A stretch of 14,776 nt of DNA, taken from NCBI GenBank assembly GCA_019683625.1, contig JADGHY010000025.1, positions 1 through 14,776 of the forward strand, read 5' to 3'. Both the position numbers and the translations under genes were made by a program. The stretch comes from Thermoflavifilum sp. (GTDB lineage: Bacteria; Bacteroidota; Bacteroidia; Chitinophagales; Chitinophagaceae). This document shows, in pieces, positions 7,554 through 13,777 of this stretch. How positions within the stretch are numbered: position 1 is the first letter of the stretch; each line of letters opens with the position of its first letter. The notes beneath the pieces were generated by a model that was not told where the DNA came from, did not search any database, and saw nothing but the letters and a program-made list of their open reading frames with translations.

Positions 7554-8117
7554 GTGAGAAATCTGCTCGTTGCTTCGCGATATGCCAAATCCTTAGTTGA
7601 TCTGGCCCAAAATATGGGTCAGCTGGAGGCCGTGTATCAGGATGCGCAGCTGCTCGACCAGATGTGCAGGGAAAGCAGGCCTTGGACCAATTTTTTAAGA
7701 AGCCCGGTGATTAAACCCGATAAAAAAGAAAAAATCGTTACTCAGCTGTTGAAAGACCGCGTGCACACCCTCACCTATCAATTCATCAGGCTGCTGATCC
7801 GGAAAGGTCGTGAGGCACATTTACCCGAAATAGCCCGTGCAATCATCGACCAATATTTTAACCTGAAAGAAATCCATCGGGTACATATCACCACGGCTGT
7901 GCCGGTAGGCCAAGCAACCCATGAGCTGATCATTCGCAAGCTGCAAGAAGCGCTTGGCTGGAAACAGGTGGAATTACAGACCCGGGTAGATCCGCGCCTG
8001 ATCGGGGGCTTTGTGCTGCAAACCGGTGATAGGCTGCTGGATGCCAGTGTGTATCATCAATTGCAGGAAATGAAAAAACAGTTTACCGACACCAGTTATG
8101 TGTACAATATTCGATAA
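7554..8117 (+). CDS. atpH: F0F1 ATP synthase subunit delta
   Basis: The delta (OSCP-type) subunit links the peripheral stalk to the top of the alpha3beta3 head. The 187-residue product has the family layout. An N-terminal helical bundle contains ASRYAKSLVDLA (residues 7-18) and the conserved FLRSPVIKPDKK stretch. A C-terminal alpha/beta part contains VDPRLIGGFVLQTGDRLLDASV, the usual OSCP signature region. The start is GTG at 7554; an in-frame TAA lies two codons upstream (7548-7550), so no earlier start is possible. It is fourth in the operon, between atpF and atpA. Confidence 0.95.
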   Translation: MRNLLVASRYAKSLVDLAQNMGQLEAVYQDAQLLDQMCRESRPWTNFLRSPVIKPDKKEKIVTQLLKDRVHTLTYQFIRLLIRKGREAHLPEIARAIIDQYFNLKEIHRVHITTAVPVGQATHELIIRKLQEALGWKQVELQTRVDPRLIGGFVLQTGDRLLDASVYHQLQEMKKQFTDTSYVYNIR

Positions 8118-8145
8118 CAACAAGCATTTCAAATACTGATCACTT

Positions 8146-9723
8146 ATGGCAGAGATTAAACCAGATGAAATATCCGCTATTCTTCGCGAGCAATTAGCTC
8201 ACCTGGATACAGAAGTTTCGCTCGAAGAGGTGGGCACTGTGTTGGAGGTGGGCGATGGCATTGCCCGGATTTATGGACTGGAACACGTGCGGTCGGGTGA
8301 ATTGGTTGAATTTGAAAATGGGGTGAAGGCCATTGCCCTTAACCTGGAAGAAGATAATGTGGGCGTGGTGCTTATGGGAGATTACACCGGCATTCGGGAA
8401 GGAGACCATGTGCGCCGCACCGGAAAAATTGCTTCCATAAAGGTGGGAGAAGCCCTGATTGGCCGGGTTATCAATACCTTAGGCGAGCCCATCGACGGGA
8501 AAGGTCCTATCACCGGAGAATTGTATGAAATGCCCCTCGAGCGAAAGGCACCGGGCGTGATTTATCGTGAGCCCGTGAAGCAACCCTTGCAGACGGGTAT
8601 CAAAGCCATCGATGCCATGATCCCCATTGGCCGGGGGCAAAGGGAATTGATTATTGGCGACCGCCAAACCGGAAAAACGGCCATTGCCATTGATACCATC
8701 ATCAACCAGCGTGAATTTTACGAAGCAGGTGAACCGGTGTATTGCATCTACGTGGCCATAGGCCAAAAGGCCTCTACCGTGGCCGGTGTCATGAAAACAT
8801 TAAGCGATCATGGCGCCATGGATTATACCGTGATTGTTTCGGCCACGGCCGCAGATCCTGCCCCGCTTCAGTTTTATGCGCCTTTTGCCGGTGCAGCTAT
8901 TGGTGAATATTTCCGCGATACAGGACGTCCCGCGCTTATCGTGTATGATGATCTGAGCAAGCAGGCAGTTGCCTACCGGGAAGTGTCCTTACTTTTGCGA
9001 CGCCCACCCGGTCGCGAAGCCTATCCCGGCGATGTGTTTTACCTCCATTCCCGCCTGCTGGAAAGAGCCGCAAAAATTATTGACAGCGATGAAGTGGCCC
9101 GCCAGATGAACGATCTGCCCGATAGCATCCGTCATCTGGTGAAGGGTGGTGGCTCCCTTACCGCCCTTCCCATCATCGAAACCCAGGCCGGTGATGTGTC
9201 GGCATATATCCCTACCAACGTGATCTCGATCACGGATGGGCAGATATTTCTGGAATCCAATCTGTTTAACGCCGGCATTCGCCCTGCTATCAACGTTGGG
9301 ATCTCCGTGAGCCGCGTAGGGGGGAATGCCCAGATTAAGTCGATGAAAAAAGTGGCCGGTACTCTTAAGCTCGACCAAGCACTGTATCGCGATATGGAGG
9401 CTTTTGCCAAGTTTGGTGGAGACCTAGATGCGGCCACCCGGGCCGTGCTCGACAAAGGTGCCCGCAACGTGGAAATCCTGAAACAGCCCCAGTATGCCCC
9501 CTATCCGGTTGAAAAACAAATTGCCATCATTTACCTCGGAACCAATAACCTGCTTTCAGAAATCCCCGTACAAAAGGTCAGGGACTTCGAAGCTGCTTTC
9601 CTCCAGGAAATGGAGCTTCGCCTGCCCGATGTGCTGGCCGAGTTTAAGAAAGGCAATCTGCCGGAAGATGGCCTTCGCCGGATGGTGGAATTGGCCAAGG
9701 AATTAACTCCCCGCTTTAAATAA
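8146..9723 (+). CDS. atpA: F0F1 ATP synthase subunit alpha
   Basis: The alpha subunit forms the F1 catalytic head with beta and supplies the non-catalytic nucleotide sites. The 525-residue length is normal. An N-terminal beta-barrel (about 25-95) is followed by the nucleotide-binding domain with the P-loop GDRQTGKT at 171-178, a Walker B-like ALIVYDDLSKQAVAYREVS stretch and the SYIPTNVISITDGQIFLE motif. The arginine finger is Arg390 in SVSRVGG (E. coli Arg376). A helical C-terminal domain completes it. The ATG at 8146 is 28 nt after atpH. In most Bacteroidota I would expect atpG (gamma) directly after atpA; here an intrinsic terminator starts 4 nt after the stop and an unrelated regulator gene follows. 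Confidence 0.97.
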   Translation: MAEIKPDEISAILREQLAHLDTEVSLEEVGTVLEVGDGIARIYGLEHVRSGELVEFENGVKAIALNLEEDNVGVVLMGDYTGIREGDHVRRTGKIASIKVGEALIGRVINTLGEPIDGKGPITGELYEMPLERKAPGVIYREPVKQPLQTGIKAIDAMIPIGRGQRELIIGDRQTGKTAIAIDTIINQREFYEAGEPVYCIYVAIGQKASTVAGVMKTLSDHGAMDYTVIVSATAADPAPLQFYAPFAGAAIGEYFRDTGRPALIVYDDLSKQAVAYREVSLLLRRPPGREAYPGDVFYLHSRLLERAAKIIDSDEVARQMNDLPDSIRHLVKGGGSLTALPIIETQAGDVSAYIPTNVISITDGQIFLESNLFNAGIRPAINVGISVSRVGGNAQIKSMKKVAGTLKLDQALYRDMEAFAKFGGDLDAATRAVLDKGARNVEILKQPQYAPYPVEKQIAIIYLGTNNLLSEIPVQKVRDFEAAFLQEMELRLPDVLAEFKKGNLPEDGLRRMVELAKELTPRFK

Positions 9724-9727
9724 TCGC

Positions 9728-9760
9728 ATTTCCCGGACCCAGCGTTCGGGAAATTTTTTT
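9728..9760 (+). terminator. Intrinsic terminator of the atp operon
   Basis: An 11-bp stem (9728-9738 with 9744-9754, one G-T wobble, 5-nt loop) runs straight into a seven-T tract (9754-9760). It begins 4 nt after the atpA stop, so atpA is the last gene of its transcript. The T tract ends 1 nt before the -33 TTTG of the next promoter. Confidence 0.9.
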
Positions 9761-9761
9761 A

Positions 9762-9792
9762 TTTGGTAATTACGAAAACCTTCGTATGTTTG
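9762..9792 (+). promoter_or_regulatory. Promoter of the blaI-M56 operon, exact Bacteroidota consensus
   Basis: TTTG at 9762-9765 and TATGTTTG at 9785-9792 are separated by exactly 19 nt. This matches the consensus TTTG-N19-TAnnTTTG fully and is the only promoter in the window with both elements. The expected start of transcription is near 9797, about 18 nt before the blaI ATG. Two palindromes overlap it, indicating repression. Confidence 0.85.
9771..9786. promoter_or_regulatory. Operator O1 for the BlaI-like repressor (predicted)
   Basis: The palindrome TACGAA-AACC-TTCGTA fills the spacer between the -33 and -7 elements and touches the first two bases of the -7 box. A bound dimer would block RNA polymerase. 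It shares its arms with the second palindrome, centred 24 bp downstream. Confidence 0.75.
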
Positions 9793-9793
9793 C

Positions 9794-9811
9794 TTACGAA
9801 AAGATTCGTAA
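9794..9811. promoter_or_regulatory. Operator O2 for the BlaI-like repressor (predicted)
   Basis: The palindrome TTACGAA-AAGA-TTCGTAA has perfect 7-bp arms and covers the expected transcription start and leader, ending 3 nt before the blaI ATG. The arms match O1, with the same 4-bp spacer length. Paired operators fit the way BlaI/MecI dimers autoregulate their own operons. Confidence 0.78.
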
Positions 9812-9814
9812 TTC

Positions 9815-10231
9815 ATGAAACATAAAAAAGCCGCTTCAGTCCGGAAACGCAACTATCGCCCCACAGAGGCAGAGATGGCTATTTTGCAGATTCTCTGGGA
9901 GCGGGGACCTTCAACGGTAAGAGAGGTGCATGAATCTTTATCTCCTCGTGAAGAAAAAGCCTACACCACCACCCTCAAATTGATGCAGATCATGCAGAAA
10001 AAGGGGCTCGTCAAGCGGGAGACCAGCAATCGGTCTCATGTTTACCAAGCTGTGATCACCCGTGATCAGGTGAGCAAAAGCCTGTTAGACAATATGATAG
10101 AAGCTGTTTTCAAAGGCTCACCTAAACAGCTTATCCTGGAAGCCCTGGGGCGCTATCGTCCTTCCCGGGAGGAGTTAGAGTCCATTCGTCAATATATTGA
10201 TCAAATGATGCAGCAAAAACGTTCGTCATGA
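9815..10231 (+). CDS. BlaI/MecI/CopY-family transcriptional repressor
   Basis: This 138-residue winged-helix repressor has the BlaI/MecI layout. An N-terminal DNA-binding domain (about 14-85) contains the PTEAEMAILQILWERGPSTVREV stretch and the YTTTLKLMQIMQKKGLVKRE recognition helix and wing. A helical dimerisation tail (about 88-135) follows. In staphylococcal BlaI and MecI the activated partner causes cleavage at an Asn-Phe bond in the tail. By eye alignment the corresponding position here is Glu109-Ala110, so that site is not conserved. The gene overlaps the downstream metallopeptidase by the 4-nt ATGA, indicating translational coupling. Twin palindromes at 9771-9811 are its likely operators. 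The basic, Lys-rich first 13 residues extend the usual N-terminus. Which genes it controls beyond its own operon is unknown. Confidence 0.92.
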   Translation: MKHKKAASVRKRNYRPTEAEMAILQILWERGPSTVREVHESLSPREEKAYTTTLKLMQIMQKKGLVKRETSNRSHVYQAVITRDQVSKSLLDNMIEAVFKGSPKQLILEALGRYRPSREELESIRQYIDQMMQQKRSS

Positions 10232-11841
10232 ATGCCGTCATAGCACATTTTCTGCAAGCATTGGGCTGGACATTGTTGCAGGCCAGCTGGCAGGGCCTGC
10301 TGATAGGTTTGATGCTGTGGATGGGACTGCGATGGCTTTCCAAAGCACCTTCAGCCCTCCGATGTTGGCTGGCTATGGGCGCCTTGGCCTTGAACAGTGC
10401 CGTAGTGTTTATCAGTTTCCTGATCGCTTGGAATCGCATTGAGGAACAGACAGCTCCACTGGTTACATTCACCAACACAGGTTATTTGGCTGAAAGCCAC
10501 CGGATAATCCCATCTTTGGCTGAAGCACAAAAGATGTGGCAAATCTCGACGTGGTTAAGCTTATTGTATCTGGTGGGCTGGTGTGGTATGGTGATTCGGT
10601 TAATGGGGCAAACCTATCAATTGAGGCGCATTAGCAGGGCTGCATATTCCCTTGCCGATCCTGCCTGGATAGCTCATGTGAAACGCTTATGCAGCCAAAT
10701 GGGCATCAACAGGCGGGTAAGGATACGTGTGACTGAGACCCTCCCTTCACCCTTTACAATTGGCCATTTCAAGCCCGTGATTTATGTGCCCGCCTCTTTG
10801 TTCTGTGCCCTTCCTCCGGATCAGATTGAGGCCATTATCCTGCATGAGCTGGCTCATATCAAGCGGTATGATTTTCTGTTGGCCTTACTCCAGGCTCTTG
10901 CCGAGACTTTTCTCTTCTTTCATCCCTGCACCTGGTGGATGAGCCGGCAAATTGAAGCCGAACGGGAAAAAGCCTGTGACGAACTGGCCTTGGGTTTCAC
11001 CAGGCCCATTACGCTTGCCGAGGCGCTTCTGGCTTTGAGCCATCAGGCGCTAACTTTCCGTTTGGCATTAGCCATGCAGGCTCGTCGTACCCGATTGTTT
11101 CTCCGAATTCAGCATATCATGGAACCACAAACCGTCCAACCTCGTCTCTTCCAGAAATGGGTATTGATCCTGCTGGCCTTAATGTATATTGGTTCGCTGG
11201 CTTTTTTGCCGGCGGGTAGGCCCTTACATCCGAAAGAGGGCTTGCTCCCTCAGGTCTCTCCGCAAATGGGTTATCTGGTATTAAACAAGCCTCCTTTGTA
11301 CGAGGTGAGCAAACGGGCTTTTGCGCAACCTGGGCTGAAAGATACCCTACCACCCGATTCCTCTGGTATTTTCTCCCCCATGATCGATAGCATAGGCTCC
11401 CTTGCCGGGCAGATAGACACCTTAAGCTTCGATAGCACGATGGCCAGGACAATAAAACAAGTGGTAGCTTACTTGAATAGTCCGCAATGGCAAAAGCAGG
11501 TAACCCAATGGCAGCAACTGGCGGCAAAACAGGCCAGGCAGCTTAAGCAATACCTGGAAAGGGATGCCTGGAAGAAGCAGCAACAATTGCTTCAGCAGCA
11601 GACTGAACAGCTTAAAGCCATGTGGCAAAGCGAGGCCTGGAAAAAACAACAGGAAGCCATCAGGCAACAAGCCGAGCAAATTCGGAGATATATGGAAAGC
11701 GAAGCCTGGAAAACACAACAACACTTCATCAGGCAGCAGCTTGAGCAGGCGCAAACCCAATGGCAGCAAAAAGCCCACCCATATCAACAAATGCTGGATA
11801 GTCTCTATCGCAACATTTACCCCTTGCCCGACAAGCATTGA
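10228..11841 (+). CDS. M56-family membrane metallopeptidase (BlaR1/MecR1-like) with Gln-rich repeat tail
   Basis: This is a membrane zinc peptidase of the BlaR1/MecR1 family (537 residues), normally the signal transducer that relieves BlaI repression. Membrane segments are visible at about 12-32, 43-68, 105-128 and 311-327. The zinc site is HELAH at 206-210, and a downstream Glu (243 or 247, in EAEREKACDE) probably supplies the third ligand. In BlaR1 the part after the last membrane segment is a beta-lactam-binding domain. Here residues 328-537 show no SxxK motif of that domain. They consist of a Ser/Pro-rich linker and a Gln/Trp-rich helical region with three 23-residue repeats. The inducer is therefore probably not a beta-lactam. 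The start overlaps the blaI stop (ATGA). No beta-lactamase or other target gene is adjacent. The stop is 8 nt from the convergent pdxA stop. Confidence 0.9.
   Translation: MNAVIAHFLQALGWTLLQASWQGLLIGLMLWMGLRWLSKAPSALRCWLAMGALALNSAVVFISFLIAWNRIEEQTAPLVTFTNTGYLAESHRIIPSLAEAQKMWQISTWLSLLYLVGWCGMVIRLMGQTYQLRRISRAAYSLADPAWIAHVKRLCSQMGINRRVRIRVTETLPSPFTIGHFKPVIYVPASLFCALPPDQIEAIILHELAHIKRYDFLLALLQALAETFLFFHPCTWWMSRQIEAEREKACDELALGFTRPITLAEALLALSHQALTFRLALAMQARRTRLFLRIQHIMEPQTVQPRLFQKWVLILLALMYIGSLAFLPAGRPLHPKEGLLPQVSPQMGYLVLNKPPLYEVSKRAFAQPGLKDTLPPDSSGIFSPMIDSIGSLAGQIDTLSFDSTMARTIKQVVAYLNSPQWQKQVTQWQQLAAKQARQLKQYLERDAWKKQQQLLQQQTEQLKAMWQSEAWKKQQEAIRQQAEQIRRYMESEAWKTQQHFIRQQLEQAQTQWQQKAHPYQQMLDSLYRNIYPLPDKH
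11551..11757 (+). repeat. Three in-frame 69-bp repeats in the M56 protein tail
   Basis: Three copies of 23 codons (11551-11619, 11620-11688, 11689-11757) encode units with a shared AWKxQQ core and regularly placed Gln pairs. A looser 27-residue copy (11470-11550) precedes them. DNA identity is modest except around GCCTGGAA, while the protein pattern is kept, so the repeats look old and selected. They predict a long helical or coiled-coil periplasmic rod. Confidence 0.8.
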
Positions 11842-11849
11842 GCAAGCCG

Positions 11850-12908
11850 CTATTCCGGCATCAATTCTGATTTTTTCAGGGGATTGCGGGTGCTTTCATC
11901 GTAAGCGCTGCGGTTGCGCAGGATATCAATGCAGGTAAATATAGCCTGGCGGAGCGACGACGGATCGGCCTGATTTTTCCCGGCAATATCGAAAGCAGTA
12001 CCATGATCAGGAGATGTGCGCACGATGGGCAGGCCTGCCGTGTAATTGACGCCGGGAGTTTGTGCCAGGGATTTGAACGGAATCAATCCCTGATCGTGAT
12101 ACATGGCCAGAACTGCATGAAAATGCCGGTGTTGTGCTCTGGCAAAAAATCCATCTGCAGGATAGGGGCCAAATACCATGATTTCTTGCTGGCGCAGCGA
12201 TTGAATGAGCGGTGCAATCATCTCTTTTTCTTCCGTGCCGATATGGCCCTCATCCCCGGCATGTGGATTCAGTCCCAGCACCGCAATACGAGGTTTTTCA
12301 ATTGCAAAATCGCGGATTAAGCTCTTGTGCAGGATATCCATTTTACTGGCAATCATGTCCCGGCTGATGGTAGAAGCTACGGCCGAAAGCGGAATGTGTT
12401 CGGTAACCACCCCAATCTTTAATTCTTCAGCAATCATCAGCATCAGCACATCGGGGACCTGAAAAAAATCACGCAAAAATCCTGTGTGTCCGGCATAAGG
12501 GAAATCGGGTGAATGCGTATTGGCTTTATGGATAGGTGCGGTAACCAACCCTTGAATCCAGCCTTTTTGGGCGTGCTCAACAGCAGTCTTCAATGCCCGG
12601 ATGGCATACTGTCCTCCTGCTTCGGTGAGTTGCCCGGGTGTGATGTTCACTTCTTCTTCCCAGCAATTGAATACGTACACATGTTTGGACTGTATGCGCT
12701 GAAAGTCGCGCAGGATCTGGAAATTCAGGGGATATTCACTCAGCTGTTTTCGGTAAAAATTAATGGTTCTGGACGAAGCATAAATAACCGGCGTACACTG
12801 ATCCAGCATACGGCTGTCGCTAAAGATCTTGATGATCAGTTCCGGGCCGATGCCGTTCAGGTCACCGCAGGTAATGCCAATAATCGGTTTAGCGGAAAGA
12901 TGACTCAT
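11850..12908 (-). CDS. pdxA: 4-hydroxythreonine-4-phosphate dehydrogenase
   Basis: PdxA oxidises 4-phosphohydroxy-L-threonine in the DXP-dependent pathway to pyridoxal phosphate. The 352-residue product has the N-terminal GDLNGIGPE motif (15-23), substrate-contact His141-Thr142 in AGHT, LNPHAGDEG, MYHDQGLIPFK, and the C-terminal TSPDHGTAFDIAGK. His171, His216 and His271 have the same spacing (45 and 55) as the metal ligands His166, His211 and His266 of E. coli PdxA, as I recall them. The residue after His-Thr is Gly143, where E. coli has Glu. I chose the ATG at 12908-12906: a -7 box at 12915-12922 sits just upstream, inside the stretch an earlier ATG at 12926 would need to code. The mRNA may be leaderless. 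The gene converges on the M56 gene and diverges from rsmA. Confidence 0.94.
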   Translation of the reverse strand: MSHLSAKPIIGITCGDLNGIGPELIIKIFSDSRMLDQCTPVIYASSRTINFYRKQLSEYPLNFQILRDFQRIQSKHVYVFNCWEEEVNITPGQLTEAGGQYAIRALKTAVEHAQKGWIQGLVTAPIHKANTHSPDFPYAGHTGFLRDFFQVPDVLMLMIAEELKIGVVTEHIPLSAVASTISRDMIASKMDILHKSLIRDFAIEKPRIAVLGLNPHAGDEGHIGTEEKEMIAPLIQSLRQQEIMVFGPYPADGFFARAQHRHFHAVLAMYHDQGLIPFKSLAQTPGVNYTAGLPIVRTSPDHGTAFDIAGKNQADPSSLRQAIFTCIDILRNRSAYDESTRNPLKKSELMPE

Positions 12909-12914
12909 GGGGCA

Positions 12915-12922
12915 CAAAGATA
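12915..12922 (-). promoter_or_regulatory. -7 box of pdxA
   Basis: On the minus strand this reads TATCTTTG, a full match to TAnnTTTG, ending only 6 nt before the ATG at 12908. Transcription would begin at or within a few bases of the start codon. No spaced -33 TTTG is visible. Confidence 0.6.
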
Positions 12923-12975
12923 GCATTTCCGCTGCTTAAGCCGAGAAGCAGGCAGTGCTTTAACCGGGAAGGTTT

Positions 12976-12983
12976 TATTTTTG
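12976..12983 (+). promoter_or_regulatory. -7 box of rsmA
   Basis: TATTTTTG matches TAnnTTTG and ends 7 nt before the rsmA ATG, so the transcript would be nearly leaderless. No -33 TTTG is seen at 19 nt. It diverges from the pdxA promoter within an 82-bp intergenic region. Confidence 0.6.
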
Positions 12984-12990
12984 CCTGTCC

Positions 12991-13755
12991 ATGTATCAGA
13001 TCCATAAATCATTAGGCCAGCATTTTCTTCAGGATGAAAACATTTCCCGAAAAATCATTCAGGCGTTAGGCTTAGCGCCGGGCGACACCCTGCTGGAAGT
13101 AGGCCCAGGCCTGGGGGCATTGACAAAATATGTTGTGGCGATGCCGGAACTGGACTATTATGCCGTGGAAATAGACCGAGAAAAAGTGGACTATTTGCAA
13201 AAACAATATCCTGTGCTGAAAGAACACCTGTGGCATGGCGATATTTTAAAGGTGAGCCTGCCATTTGCCAGGCCATTCAAATTAGTAGGCAATTTTCCTT
13301 ACCAGATTACTTCCGGGATTTTGTTCCGGGTAATGGAATGGAAAGCATACCTGCAGTTGGTGGTGGGCATGGTACAAAAGGAAGTGGCCCTACGCATCAG
13401 CAGTGAGCCACATCAAAAGGCTTATGGATTGATGAGTGTGTTGTTGCAAACCTGGTTTCGGATCGAGTATTTATTTGATGTTTCGCCTGGTTGTTTTTTT
13501 CCACCGCCTCGCGTGCAATCGGCCGTCATTAGGCTTATGCCTAAGGCCAATAGGCCTGAAATAGTTGACGAGAAACAATATATTCGGCTTGTGAAAATGG
13601 CGTTTCAGCAACGAAGAAAAATGTTACGCAATGCGCTAAAAAATGTATTTCCTGTGGAAATGCTGCAGCAGCCGATATTTGGACAACGTGCCGAAGAGTT
13701 AAGCTGGGAAGATTATCTGCAGCTTTACCAGTGGTACAGGCAGGTAAATTCATAA
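12991..13755 (+). CDS. rsmA: 16S rRNA (adenine(1518)-N6/adenine(1519)-N6)-dimethyltransferase
   Basis: RsmA (KsgA) dimethylates the two adjacent adenines in the 3'-terminal helix 45 of 16S rRNA during late 30S assembly, using S-adenosylmethionine. The 254-residue protein begins with the family hallmark KSLGQHFLQDENI. It has SAM motif I EVGPGLG at 36-42, the acidic ribose-binding YAVEIDRE region, and the catalytic NFPYQI motif starting at Asn101. A PPPRVQSAVIRL stretch and a small helical C-terminal domain with FQQRRKMLRNAL follow. All family landmarks are present and the length is normal. The next gene starts 22 nt downstream and is probably cotranscribed. Adjacency of pdxA and ksgA is also seen in proteobacteria, but there the genes run in one direction, whereas here they diverge. 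Confidence 0.96.
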   Translation: MYQIHKSLGQHFLQDENISRKIIQALGLAPGDTLLEVGPGLGALTKYVVAMPELDYYAVEIDREKVDYLQKQYPVLKEHLWHGDILKVSLPFARPFKLVGNFPYQITSGILFRVMEWKAYLQLVVGMVQKEVALRISSEPHQKAYGLMSVLLQTWFRIEYLFDVSPGCFFPPPRVQSAVIRLMPKANRPEIVDEKQYIRLVKMAFQQRRKMLRNALKNVFPVEMLQQPIFGQRAEELSWEDYLQLYQWYRQVNS

Positions 13756-13777
13756 CATCCATACATATTTACAAGCT

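Noticed and set aside
9728..9811. Riboswitch or attenuator in the atpA-blaI gap
   Set aside because: The terminator, promoter and two palindromes account for nearly every base; no further RNA structure is needed.
11551..11757. CRISPR-like or recent DNA tandem duplication
   Set aside because: The units are in frame, diverged at the DNA level and conserved as protein, with no spacers.
10228..11841. Classical BlaR1/MecR1 beta-lactam receptor
   Set aside because: The peptidase core fits, but no SxxK-type penicillin-binding domain is present in the periplasmic tail.
12909..12926. In-frame ATG at 12926 as the pdxA start
   Set aside because: The six extra codons would overlap the TATCTTTG box and add nothing conserved ahead of the first beta strand.
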